A stretch of 64,000 nucleotides of DNA from Ferruginibacter yonginensis (GTDB taxonomy: Bacteria; Bacteroidota; Bacteroidia; Chitinophagales; Chitinophagaceae), in the NCBI RefSeq assembly GCF_042651465.1, contig NZ_JBHSCZ010000001.1, positions 248,001-312,000 on the forward strand, in the 5' to 3' direction. Both the position numbers and the translations under genes were made by a program. The notes beneath the pieces were generated by a model, which was not told where the DNA came from, ran no database searches, and was given only the letters and a program-made list of their open reading frames with translations. Shown here in pieces: positions 55,959 to 64,000 of this stretch (positions are counted from its first letter, which is position 1; each line of letters begins with the position of its first letter).

Positions 55959-56372
55959 ATGAATTATTGGTTGATAAAATCTGAACCATTTAAGTACAGT
56001 TGGGAGCAGTTTGAACATGATAAAGTAACCTTTTGGGATGGCGTACGTAATTATGCTGCAAGAAATAATTTACGTGATATGAAAAAAGGTGACCAGCTCT
56101 TTTTTTACCATAGCAACGAAGGCTTAGAAATTGTGGGTATTGCAAAAATTGTAAAAGAACATTATCAAGACCCCACCACACCAGTAGCAGCTTGGGTAGT
56201 GGTGGATGTTGCGCCTGTAAAAAAATTAAAAAAGCCTGTGAGTCTTGCCCAAATTAAAGCTGATGAACGTTTGCAACAAATGGATTTAATAAAATACATG
56301 CGCCTTTCTGTACAAAAAGTTCGTAAAGAGGAGTGGGATATAATTCTTCAAATGGCTGGAGAAAAAAAATAA
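55959..56372 (+). CDS. EVE-domain protein
   Basis: 137 residues. Complete EVE (PUA/YTH-like) domain: MNYWLIKSEPFKYSWEQFE, FWDGVRNYAARNNLRDMKKGD, FFYHSN and VGIAKI. EVE proteins bind modified bases in nucleic acids and are found in both housekeeping and defence settings. No restriction or other defence genes are nearby, so a housekeeping role is more likely. Confidence 0.92.
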   Translation: MNYWLIKSEPFKYSWEQFEHDKVTFWDGVRNYAARNNLRDMKKGDQLFFYHSNEGLEIVGIAKIVKEHYQDPTTPVAAWVVVDVAPVKKLKKPVSLAQIKADERLQQMDLIKYMRLSVQKVRKEEWDIILQMAGEKK

Positions 56373-56474
56373 CTACACTGCTATTCGTTTACCATTCCTT
56401 TAACGATTGTGTACGGTTACAAGTATTTCAAATAAAGTATTAACGAGTATTCCATCACCGTTAAATTATTTGTT

Positions 56475-57380
56475 ATGCGTACGAATATCGTAATTTTTGT
56501 TTTCAGTTGCTTTGTTTTGTTAAGTTGTAACAACAATCAAAATGATAAGTTGGTATAAAATATTGCTACTGAAAATAAAAAACCTTTATTAGAACAGAAT
56601 ACACCACAACCTTTACCCATTGCTGAAAACCAACTTAAAGCTGATTCAGTAACACTAACACCTTCAAAAACCACCGCTGTTGCTCCTATTGATTGGAGTA
56701 AAAAAATCATAAAAACTGCAACAGTAAAGGTAACGGTGAACGATTTTAAAAAATTTGCACAAACCCTTAATGAAAAATTACAACACTACGGAGCTTATAT
56801 TTCGCAAGAAGATAACATCATCAACGGATTAAAAAACGAAGCTATTGTTACCATTAAAGTGCCTGTACCTTACTTTGATGAATTCGTTAATGATTGTAGC
56901 AATAATGCACAAAAAATTATAGAGAAGAGTATTAGAACAGACGATGTAACCGGACAAATTGTTGATACCAAAGCCAGACTAGAAGCTAAAAAACAAATGC
57001 GACAAAAATATTTGGAGTTTTTAAAAGAGTCGAAAAATGTAGGAGAGGTTATACAAGTACAAAACGAAATTAATGCCATTCAAGAGCAAATAGAAGCTAC
57101 TACACAACGCTATGCTAGTCTTGCAAATCAAACAGCGTACAGCACCATACAATTAACGTATACACAATTGTTTGATGGGGTAGTGGCCGATGATGAAAAA
57201 AATGATGGCTTCTTTAAAAAAGTTATCAATGCCTTTACCACAGGCGGCAGTTTTTTAGGCGATATCATCATAGGCTTAATGAACATTTGGCCTTTAGTAC
57301 TTATTTTTATAGGCGCTTTTTATTGGTATAAAAATAATAGGCAGGCAGCCAATGTAAAAGCCACTTCAAAAAGTAAATAA
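56475..57380 (+). pseudogene. DUF4349 lipoprotein gene with in-frame stop
   Basis: From ATG 56475 the frame encodes a lipoprotein signal MRTNIVIFVFSCFVLLSC (C18), then NNNQNDKLV and a TAA at 56556-56558. The same frame continues open for 273 codons to 57380 and encodes a typical DUF4349 domain that starts before the first possible restart (KKIIKTATVKVTVNDF). It contains a coiled coil around EVIQVQNEINAIQEQIEATTQ and a C-terminal membrane helix (WPLVLIFIGAFYWY). A GTG at 56736 could restart translation but would lack the signal peptide and the first strand. One base change would restore a 301-residue protein. Either a real nonsense mutation or a sequencing error. Confidence 0.85.
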
Positions 57381-58072
57381 TGAATAAAAAACATATAGTT
57401 GTTTTAACCGGAGCCGGTATTAGTGCTGAAAGTGGTATTAAAACATTTAGGGATAGTGATGGTTTATGGAACGGTCATAATATTGAAGATGTAGCTACCC
57501 CAAGAGGGTTTCATAAAAACCCTGCATTGGTACTCGATTTTTACAACCAACGCCGTAAAGAAATTGCAAAAGCCCAACCCAATGCAGCACATAAAGGCTT
57601 GGCTGCTTTAGAAACACATTATAAAGTAAGTATTGTTACACAAAATATTGATGATTTACACGAACGTGGAGGCAGCACTCATGTGCTACACTTGCATGGT
57701 GAAATTTTTAAAATGCGTAGTGTGAATGATAAGCACACAGTGTATGATATTTTTGATGATATAGCAGTAGGCGATACAGCGCCAGATGGCTTTCAACTAA
57801 GGCCACATATAGTGTGGTTTGAAGAAGAAGTACCATTAATTGAAGCTGCTGCAGCACTCATGCAAACTGCTGATATTTTTGTGTTAGTGGGCACTTCTTT
57901 ACAAGTATACCCAGCCGCAGGACTCATTAATGTAGTGGCTCATGATGTGCCTAAATATATCATTGATAAAAATATACCACCTGTGGGTAACAACAAGTAT
58001 ATTATTCCATTACAAAAAAATGCTACTGAAGGCGTTGCTGAACTTGTAACACTTTTACTTGCTGGTCACTAG
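57380..58072 (+). CDS. cobB: Sir2-family NAD-dependent deacylase without zinc cysteines
   Basis: 230 residues. Removes acyl groups from lysines using NAD. Motifs: VVLTGAGISAESGIKTFR, TQNIDDLHERGG and HLHGE with the catalytic histidine, and VGTSLQVYPAAGL. The four cysteines of the usual zinc ribbon are missing; the segment between HGE and RPHIVWF is short and Cys-free, a form I recall from other Bacteroidota. ATG overlaps the previous stop by one base. The 3' end overlaps the convergent gene by four bases. Confidence 0.93.
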   Translation: MNKKHIVVLTGAGISAESGIKTFRDSDGLWNGHNIEDVATPRGFHKNPALVLDFYNQRRKEIAKAQPNAAHKGLAALETHYKVSIVTQNIDDLHERGGSTHVLHLHGEIFKMRSVNDKHTVYDIFDDIAVGDTAPDGFQLRPHIVWFEEEVPLIEAAAALMQTADIFVLVGTSLQVYPAAGLINVVAHDVPKYIIDKNIPPVGNNKYIIPLQKNATEGVAELVTLLLAGH

Positions 58073-59400
58073 TTTTTTGTTTCAATAAATTGTATGCCAT
58101 TTACAGCTAGTTCATGCAACACTGGTTCGTAAATGGCTTTTATAATTGGTAAATGTAAGCCGGTGAGTTGTATACTGCCATTTAAAATAAGCTTCGCAGC
58201 AATGCCTAAAGGTAATCCCACTGTTTTGGCCATGGCTGTATATATTGCATCTTCACCATACACAATGCAAGATGATGTTATGTAGTGTTTTGTTTGATGT
58301 AAATCGTATTCAATTTCATGTTGCATCACAATCATATCTTTATCATGTGGGTGCAATATCAATTTGGTTTCTAGTAAAAATTGTAACACATCTGCTGCAC
58401 TTGCAAAGCCTTTGTTGATGAGGGTGGTATCATCATTAATACCTAAAAACTGTAATTGTTTTTCAATTATTTTTTCAATGGCTGTGTTTGCGTTATAGCT
58501 GTTTTTAAATAACTGCTTGATGTTGAAACGTTCAAAATGTTGCTTAAAAAATGCTGCGATTGACAACTCGTTGGTTTCATAATAGCCCACTTCATCCGTT
58601 AAATGAAGTGCCACAATGTGGTTCCAGCCATACATAAAATTTTGATAACGCAAGGTAGTGCGTACAAAAGTTTGGGCGCTTTGTAGTTGGTACAAATCTA
58701 TATAAGGTAAGCTATTGCGGTTAGGGTAGTAGCTGAGGTTGCCAATATTTGCATCACCAGTATTAATAAACCTATTTGCATTAAAAAGCGTTTCGTAAGG
58801 TTCATCATAATGTTGTCCGTTTAATAAGTAGGAGGCACCTGCTTTACCTGCTAAAACTACATTTCGAGGGTTCCAACTAATTTTATAATGCCATGGGTTA
58901 TCATCGCTTTCAGGGGCTACCAAACCACCACAATGGCTTTTAAATGAAGTAATAGTTGCACCAGCAGCTTTTATATTTTCTAATAACTGCAAAGCACTCA
59001 TGTGGTCAATACCAGGGTCGAGCCCCATTTCGCATAAAAATAAAATGCCTTTGGCTGCAGCTTGTGGTGCCAGTGCTTTAATAGCATCATCAGCATAAGA
59101 GGCTGTGAGTAAGTGTTTGCCAAATTCAATACAATCAGTAGCAATTAAAATGTGTAAAAATGGCGGCATCATTGAAATAACAACATCTGCATTTTTAATG
59201 AGTGCTTGTCTTTCATTTTCCTGCGCTACGTTAGCAGCTACTGCTGTACTAGCTGGGTGTTGTTTTGTTTTTTGAAGTACCAATTGTGCATCCGCATCAA
59301 CCACGGTTACATGCCAATTATTTGCTGCAGCATTATCTAATAAATAATCAATTAAAACCGAGGCAGATTTACCTGCACCAAAAAGCAAAATATGTTTCAT
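58069..59400 (-). CDS. Saccharopine dehydrogenase-like oxidoreductase
   Basis: 443 residues from ATG 59400 (MKHILLFGAGKSASVLIDYL), which starts at the Rossmann motif; an in-frame ATG seven codons earlier is possible. N-terminal NAD(P)-binding domain, then a saccharopine-dehydrogenase-type catalytic domain with CEMGLDPGIDHMSA and SHCGGLVAPESDDNPWHYKISWNPRNV. Could work in lysine metabolism or polyamine/carboxynorspermidine-like chemistry; lysine degradation is the default guess. Single gene. Confidence 0.88.
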   Translation of the reverse strand: MKHILLFGAGKSASVLIDYLLDNAAANNWHVTVVDADAQLVLQKTKQHPASTAVAANVAQENERQALIKNADVVISMMPPFLHILIATDCIEFGKHLLTASYADDAIKALAPQAAAKGILFLCEMGLDPGIDHMSALQLLENIKAAGATITSFKSHCGGLVAPESDDNPWHYKISWNPRNVVLAGKAGASYLLNGQHYDEPYETLFNANRFINTGDANIGNLSYYPNRNSLPYIDLYQLQSAQTFVRTTLRYQNFMYGWNHIVALHLTDEVGYYETNELSIAAFFKQHFERFNIKQLFKNSYNANTAIEKIIEKQLQFLGINDDTTLINKGFASAADVLQFLLETKLILHPHDKDMIVMQHEIEYDLHQTKHYITSSCIVYGEDAIYTAMAKTVGLPLGIAAKLILNGSIQLTGLHLPIIKAIYEPVLHELAVNGIQFIETKN

Positions 59401-59510
59401 AAAAACTAAAATGTGCGGCAATATACTTTAATTGGTGTAGGTATTTTGATATGTTACTTTTTTAGTTTGAAAATTATTAGGTTTAACAACCTGCATTCGT
59501 TTCATTAAAA

Positions 59511-59606
59511 GGCTACAGCTCAAGAGCAGCGGGATGGACAGCAGTACCGCTGCATGGTAGCGTAGCGAACAAAAGCGTACTGCCAACAGCCCGAACTACT
59601 GCTGCC
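59511..59606. repeat. GC-rich structured intergenic element, possible dispersed repeat
   Basis: About half G+C inside a strongly AT-rich gap of 360 bp between the saccharopine-dehydrogenase-like gene and gyrA. Contains two alternative pairings: GCAGCGG (59526-59532) with CCGCTGC (59547-59553), or GCAGTAC (59541-59547) with GTACTGC (59577-59583). CAGCAGT (59539-59545) can also pair with ACTGCTG (59598-59604). No ORF or tRNA shape. Possibly a dispersed repeat or a small RNA; only one copy is visible here. Confidence 0.5.
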
Positions 59607-59656
59607 ATTTACTCAAAAGTTGAATGCCCCAAAGAAAAAAATGACTGTAAAAATGA

Positions 59657-59687
59657 TTATCCACACCGTTCAAAAATATGTGTAAAA
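59657..59687. promoter_or_regulatory. DnaA-box-like pair upstream of gyrA
   Basis: TTATCCACA at 59657-59665 equals the DnaA box consensus; TGTGTAAAA at 59679-59687 is a one-mismatch box in the other orientation. A perfect match can occur by chance in a window of this size, so the meaning is doubtful. Confidence 0.3.
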
Positions 59688-59702
59688 CAATAGCATAATA
59701 AT

Positions 59703-59726
59703 CCCTTTTTTAGGCGGAAAAAAGGG
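59703..59726. promoter_or_regulatory. Perfect hairpin before gyrA
   Basis: CCCTTTTTT, loop AGGCGG, AAAAAAGGG: nine-base arms without mismatch, 34 bp before the gyrA ATG. No T run follows on either strand, so it is not a standard terminator. May sit in the gyrA promoter or leader. Confidence 0.5.
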
Positions 59727-59760
59727 TAAAAATCGGTACTTTCGCTACCTACAATTTTAT

Positions 59761-62427
59761 ATGGAAAATAACGAACTAAATAACCAAGAGAACAACGACA
59801 TTAATAGTCCGGGTAACACCAATAACCGTGGTAAAGTAATACCTGTAGTTATTGAAGAACAAATGAAAACCTTTTACATTGACTACTCCATGAGTGTAAT
59901 TGTAGGAAGGGCTTTGCCGGATGTAAGAGATGGTTTAAAACCAGTGCACCGTAGGGTGTTGTTTGGTATGTATGAGCTGAGCAATAGTAGCAATAAGCCA
60001 TACAAAAAATCGGCCCGTATTGTGGGTGAGGTAATGGGTAAGTATCACCCACATGGTGATGCATCTATTTACGATACCATGGTTCGTATGGCACAAGATT
60101 GGGCTATGCGTTATAAAATGATTGATGGCCAAGGTAACTTTGGTAGCCAAGATGGTGATGAGCCAGCTGCAATGCGTTATACAGAGGTACGTATGGAGCG
60201 TTTTACCGAAGCGATGATGGATGATATTGACAAAGAAACAGTTGATTTTCAACTCAACTTTGATGACTCATTAAAAGAGCCTACGGTATTGCCATCAAAA
60301 ATTCCACAATTATTGGTAAATGGTGCTAGTGGTATTGCCGTAGGTATGGCTACCAATATGATGCCTCATAATTTATCAGAAGTTATTGATGGTTGCGTTG
60401 CCTACATTGATAACAACGATATTGAAATTGAAGAATTAATTAAGTATGTAAAAGCACCTGATTTTCCTACGGGTGGTATTATTTATGGTTACGAAGGCGT
60501 AAAAGCTGGTTTGTTAACGGGTAGAGGAAGGGTAGTATTGAGAGGTAAAACAACTATTGAAACAGATGGTAGAGGTCGTGAAAAAATAATTATTACAGAA
60601 GTACCTTACCAAGTAAATAGAGATGCCCTTACTGCAAAAATTGGTGAGTTGGTAAGTGAAAAAATTGTAGAAGGCATTAGTGATGTTAACAACGAAAGTA
60701 ATAACAAAGAAGGTACTAGAATTGTTGTTGAATTGAAGAAAGATGCCGTAGCACAAGTGGTGATTAACCATTTGTTTAAACACTCAGAGTTACAAACATC
60801 ATACGGTATCAACAACGTTGCGTTGGTAAATGGTCGTCCGAAAGTATTAAATATAAAAGATTTAATTAGTGAGTTTGTTGCTTTTAGGCATGAAGTAGTT
60901 ACCCGTAGAACCGTATTTGAATTACGTAAAGCAAAAGAAAGAGCCCATATTTTAGAAGGCTTTATAATTGCGTTAGATAATTTGGATGCAGTTATTAAAT
61001 TGATACGTGAAAGTGCTACACCTAATATTGCTCAAGAAGGTTTGATGAGCAATTTTGGTATGAGTGAAATTCAAGCCAAAGCTGTGTTAGAATTGCGTTT
61101 GCAACGTTTAACTGGAATGGAGATTGATAAAATTAGAGAAGAGTATGCCGAAATTATGGCATTGATTGAGCGTTTAGAAGCAATTTTAGCAAGTAAAGAA
61201 TTACGTTTTGATATTATTAAAACAGAGTTGCTTGAGGTGAAAGCTAAATTTGGTGATGCTCGTAAAAGTGAAATTGAGTATGCAGATGATGAAATGAACA
61301 TGCTCGATTTTATTGAAGAAGAAGATGTAGTAGTAACCATATCAAACCTAGGTTATATTAAGCGAACTTCGGCAACGGAATACCGTCAACAAAAACGTGG
61401 TGGTCGTGGAGCAAAAGGCAGTAGTACCCGACAAGAAGATTATATCGTAAACTTATTTGTAGCAAGTACGCACCATACGTTAATGTTCTTTACAGAGAAA
61501 GGTAGATTGTATTGGTTAAAAGTGTACCAAATACCTGAAGGCGATAAAACCAGCAAGGGTAGAGCGTTACAAAACATGATACAAATACCGTCAGATGATA
61601 AAGTGAGGGCTATTATTGATGTTAAAAACTTTGATGATGAAGCTTATGTAAACAGCCATTACATTGTATTGTGTACTAAAAATGGTATCATTAAAAAAAC
61701 AGATTTAAAAGATTTTAGTCGCCCACGACAAACAGGTATTAACGCCATTAACATTTTAGAAGGTGATCAATTAATACAAGCTAAATTAACTGATGGTAAC
61801 AGCGAAATTATGATGGCTGTACGCAGTGGTAGGGCTATTCGATTCCCTGAAGATAAAGTACGTTCAACCGGTAGAGGTGGTATTGGTGTGTACGGTATTG
61901 AAGTTGATGAAAAAACCGATGAAGTGGTAGGTATGATTTGTATTAATAAAGAAGACAAATCAAAAACCGTATTGGTAGTAAGTGAAAATGGTTATGGTAA
62001 ACGTACTTATTTAGATGACCCAGAAACGGGTGAACCAAATTACCGTATTACCAACCGTGGTGGTAAAGGTGTTAAAACCATTAATGTTACTGAAAAAACA
62101 GGTGGACTTGCAGGTTTAATAGATGTAACTGAAACTCAAGATTTAATGATTACCTGCGTATCGGGCATTACCATACGTATGGCAGTTAATAAAATTAGTG
62201 AACAAAGCAGGGCTACACAAGGTGTTAAATTAATAAGGGTTGATGAAGGCGATAAAATTGCAGCCATCACCAGTATTGATGAGCAAGAAGAAGATGAAAC
62301 TGTAGTAACCTTAGATGAAAATGGTAATGTTATTGAAAATGTAACAGCTAGCGATGAAATTTCATCTGACGAAAACGATACTACCGCAACAGGGGATGAT
62401 GAAATAAACGAAACACCCACCGCATAA
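59761..62427 (+). CDS. gyrA: DNA gyrase subunit A
   Basis: 888 residues. Breaks and rejoins DNA during supercoiling. Winged-helix core with VGRALPDVRDGLKPVHRR and the active tyrosine Y140 in MRYTEVRM (E. coli Y122). The quinolone region reads HPHGDASIYDT, so A101 stands at the position of E. coli S83, S102 at A84 and D105 at D87. The coiled-coil tower and the six-bladed C-terminal domain are complete, with the GyrA-box variant QKRGGRG. An acidic tail of about 50 residues (EQEEDETVV onward) ends the protein. A 25-residue Asn-rich leader precedes the core. Confidence 0.97.
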   Translation: MENNELNNQENNDINSPGNTNNRGKVIPVVIEEQMKTFYIDYSMSVIVGRALPDVRDGLKPVHRRVLFGMYELSNSSNKPYKKSARIVGEVMGKYHPHGDASIYDTMVRMAQDWAMRYKMIDGQGNFGSQDGDEPAAMRYTEVRMERFTEAMMDDIDKETVDFQLNFDDSLKEPTVLPSKIPQLLVNGASGIAVGMATNMMPHNLSEVIDGCVAYIDNNDIEIEELIKYVKAPDFPTGGIIYGYEGVKAGLLTGRGRVVLRGKTTIETDGRGREKIIITEVPYQVNRDALTAKIGELVSEKIVEGISDVNNESNNKEGTRIVVELKKDAVAQVVINHLFKHSELQTSYGINNVALVNGRPKVLNIKDLISEFVAFRHEVVTRRTVFELRKAKERAHILEGFIIALDNLDAVIKLIRESATPNIAQEGLMSNFGMSEIQAKAVLELRLQRLTGMEIDKIREEYAEIMALIERLEAILASKELRFDIIKTELLEVKAKFGDARKSEIEYADDEMNMLDFIEEEDVVVTISNLGYIKRTSATEYRQQKRGGRGAKGSSTRQEDYIVNLFVASTHHTLMFFTEKGRLYWLKVYQIPEGDKTSKGRALQNMIQIPSDDKVRAIIDVKNFDDEAYVNSHYIVLCTKNGIIKKTDLKDFSRPRQTGINAINILEGDQLIQAKLTDGNSEIMMAVRSGRAIRFPEDKVRSTGRGGIGVYGIEVDEKTDEVVGMICINKEDKSKTVLVVSENGYGKRTYLDDPETGEPNYRITNRGGKGVKTINVTEKTGGLAGLIDVTETQDLMITCVSGITIRMAVNKISEQSRATQGVKLIRVDEGDKIAAITSIDEQEEDETVVTLDENGNVIENVTASDEISSDENDTTATGDDEINETPTA

Positions 62428-62452
62428 ATTGAAGTATCAAACCATATATTTA

Positions 62453-62484
62453 CAAAAGCCTCCAATTGTGGAGGCTTTTGTTTG
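62453..62484 (+). terminator. Terminator of gyrA
   Basis: CAAAAGCCTCCA, loop ATTG, TGGAGGCTTTTG, then TTT. Perfect 12-bp stem. Confidence 0.9.
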
Positions 62485-62632
62485 ATTATAAACGGGTGTA
62501 TTTTGAAATTATCTATTTAACATAATATTAATTATAGGATATAATTTAATGGTAGAATAGCAGGCAATCGCATTACAATAAAATGATTATCAATACATTA
62601 TTTATAGGTAACCAAAAACGTATTTTAAAACA

Positions 62633-62640
62633 TAACTTTG
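62633..62640 (+). promoter_or_regulatory. -7 box for the DEAD-box helicase
   Basis: TAACTTTG only four bases before the ATG at 62645, so the transcript would be leaderless or nearly so. Confidence 0.55.
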
Positions 62641-62644
62641 CCAA

Positions 62645-63973
62645 ATGAATATCAATGAATCAAATAGTCAACAGTATTTAGAAAGACTAAAAATTAAGCA
62701 ACTCAACGAAATGCAATTAGCAGCGTTGAAAGCTACAGAAAATAACAATGAAATTGTTTTATTATCAGCCACTGGCTCAGGTAAAACCTTGGCTTTTTTA
62801 CTACCTGTTTTAAATAGTTTAGATGTTGCAAATAAAAATACGCAGGCACTTATTTTAGTGCCTAGTCGTGAGTTAGCCTTACAAATTGAAACCGTTTTAA
62901 AACAAATGCAAACAGGTTTTAAAGTAACGGCTTGTTATGGTGGACATAAACGTGAAATTGAAGAAAATAATTTGGTACAAGCCCCTGCCATCATTATTGG
63001 CACGGCTGGTCGTACGGCTGATCATATTCGCAGAAACAACATCATTACAAAAGATATTAAATTTTTAGTGTTAGATGAGTTTGATAAAAGTTTAGAATTA
63101 GGCTTTTTAGAAGAAATGGCTTTTATTTTGCAAGCTTTACCCAACGTGCAAAAACGCATGCTTACATCAGCTACCAATGCTGTTGAAATACCTGCGTTTG
63201 TTGCAATGAAAACGCCTGAAACACTTAATTTTTTGCCAGATGAACCGGTTGCCAACGAAAAGTTACGCATCAATACTGTATTGAGCGATGATAAAGACAA
63301 GTTACAAACCTTGCTACAAATGGTTTGTTATTTTGGTAATACATCAACTATTATTTTTTGCAACCATAGAGATGCGGTTGAACGTACCAGTAATTTCTTG
63401 GCTGAACAAGGTATCATCAATGTTTTTTATCATGGTGGTATGGAGCAACACGATCGTGAAGTTGCTTTAACAAAATTTAGAAATACTACATCAGATATTT
63501 TGGTAACTACAGATTTGGCTAGTCGTGGTTTAGATATAGCCGATATCAGAAATATTGTGCATTATCATATACCGCATGAAGAAGCCGCTTTTACACACCG
63601 TAATGGCCGTACTGCACGTATGAATGCAACAGGTAATGTGTACGTTATTTATGCTGAAGATGAAAAATTACCGGAGTACATTACAACCGACGCCACTGTT
63701 TTTACTATTCCTGAAAAATTAAGTTTACCAGAAAAACCAAAATGGAGTACCCTATTTATTGCAGCTGGTAAAAAAGATAAAATTAATAAAATTGATATTG
63801 TTGGTTTTTTAAGCAATAAAGCTCACTTGAAAAAAGATGATATTGGTCTTATTGAAGTAAAAGATTTCACCGCTTTTGCAGCTATTAGAAAATCAAAAAT
63901 TGGTAATGTGGTTGAGTTGGTGAAGAATGAAAAAATTAAAAATAAAAAAGTAAAAATAGCAGTAGCAAAATAA
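62645..63973 (+). CDS. DEAD-box RNA helicase, DEFD variant
   Basis: 442 residues. RNA-dependent ATPase for RNA unwinding. Q motif LNEMQLAAL; motif I ATGSGKT (residues 42-48); Ia PSRELALQ; GG then GTAGR; motif II reads DEFD (D144-D147) instead of DEAD; motif III TSAT; motifs IV-VI include IIFCNHRDAVERT, VTTDLASRGLDI and HRNGRTAR. A C-terminal domain of about 85 residues (FIAAGKKDKINKIDIVGFLSN) resembles the DbpA RNA-binding domain, which would point to ribosome assembly. Assignment to DbpA is suggestive, not certain. Nothing else is seen to the window end. Confidence 0.92.
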   Translation: MNINESNSQQYLERLKIKQLNEMQLAALKATENNNEIVLLSATGSGKTLAFLLPVLNSLDVANKNTQALILVPSRELALQIETVLKQMQTGFKVTACYGGHKREIEENNLVQAPAIIIGTAGRTADHIRRNNIITKDIKFLVLDEFDKSLELGFLEEMAFILQALPNVQKRMLTSATNAVEIPAFVAMKTPETLNFLPDEPVANEKLRINTVLSDDKDKLQTLLQMVCYFGNTSTIIFCNHRDAVERTSNFLAEQGIINVFYHGGMEQHDREVALTKFRNTTSDILVTTDLASRGLDIADIRNIVHYHIPHEEAAFTHRNGRTARMNATGNVYVIYAEDEKLPEYITTDATVFTIPEKLSLPEKPKWSTLFIAAGKKDKINKIDIVGFLSNKAHLKKDDIGLIEVKDFTAFAAIRKSKIGNVVELVKNEKIKNKKVKIAVAK

Positions 63974-64000
63974 GTTTTAAAGTAATACGCAAAAAAATGT

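Noticed and set aside
55959..56372. EVE-domain gene considered as part of a defence island
   Set aside because: Neighbours are ribH, a Fe-S protein and a DUF4349 gene; no nuclease, helicase or methyltransferase partners, and housekeeping EVE proteins are common.
56736..57380. Separate short CDS starting at GTG 56736
   Set aside because: The DUF4349 domain and signal peptide begin upstream in the same frame, so this is the tail of a broken longer gene rather than a gene of its own.
57380..58072. Sir2 gene considered as an antiphage Sir2 system
   Set aside because: It is a compact CobB-type deacylase with full deacylase motifs and no SIR2-HerA, Thoeris or Argonaute partner nearby.
59511..59606. 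Structured element considered as tRNA or riboswitch
   Set aside because: No acceptor/T-loop pattern (no GTTCNANNC) and no known riboswitch core; downstream is gyrA, not a metabolic gene.
1..64000. Horizontal transfer of the pectin locus by a mobile element
   Set aside because: No transposase, integrase, direct-repeat ends or tRNA target is visible and base composition by eye matches the flanking housekeeping genes.

Overview
The window looks like a chromosomal segment of a low-GC member of the Bacteroidota, most likely the family Chitinophagaceae. The evidence is a SusC/SusD pair, type IX secretion (T9SS) C-terminal sorting domains, TAnnTTTG-type -7 promoter boxes, lack of obvious Shine-Dalgarno sequences, a DUF3276 PUR-type protein, and the recF-dciA and folP-DUF1599-DoxX gene orders. 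The genus assignment is inference.

Positions 1-30647 form one pectin / homogalacturonan utilization locus, all on the + strand, in three transcription blocks. Each block is headed by the same 18-bp palindromic operator-like site followed by TGCRTA. Block 1 (128-9228) encodes three large T9SS-secreted proteins: an orphan beta-rich protein, a family 1 pectate lyase and a 1526-residue multidomain pectinesterase. Block 2 (9510-18224) encodes SusC, SusD, a second pectate lyase, a CE12 acetylesterase, a second pectinesterase and a small exported SnoaL-like protein. Block 3 (18330-30647) encodes a GH28 polygalacturonase, a GH105 unsaturated uronyl hydrolase, a divergent CE8-like protein, the galacturonate isomerase route (UxaC, UxaB, UxaA), KDG kinase, KDPG aldolase and an ExuT-type transporter. 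Together they de-esterify, deacetylate, cut, import and catabolize pectin to pyruvate and glyceraldehyde-3-phosphate. KduI and KduD, needed for the lyase/GH105 product, are not in the window, and neither is the cognate regulator.

Positions 30648-64000 are mostly housekeeping genes on both strands: ABC exporter, DUF3276 protein, arginase, CrtA-like oxygenase, Ndk, NrnA-like phosphoesterase, FKBP isomerase, FolP, DUF1599 protein, DoxX protein, a lone OppB-type permease, Pmp3 protein, thiolase, TlpA-like protein, the two pyruvate dehydrogenase E1 subunits (7.4 kb apart), TPR protein, a PadR regulator with a membrane partner, UbiD, TraB, haem-binding protein, DciA, RecF, RibH, LutA-like protein, EVE protein, a DUF4349 lipoprotein gene broken by an in-frame stop, a zinc-less sirtuin, a saccharopine-dehydrogenase-like protein, GyrA and a DEAD-box helicase.

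I saw no CRISPR array, rRNA, tRNA, transposase or prophage, and no convincing wholly new multi-gene system. The strongest leads are the shared operator with its inverted core in one copy, the CE8 paralogue with altered active-site motifs, the perfect inverted repeat over the padR promoter, the nonsense-interrupted DUF4349 gene, and two structured intergenic elements that may be dispersed repeats.
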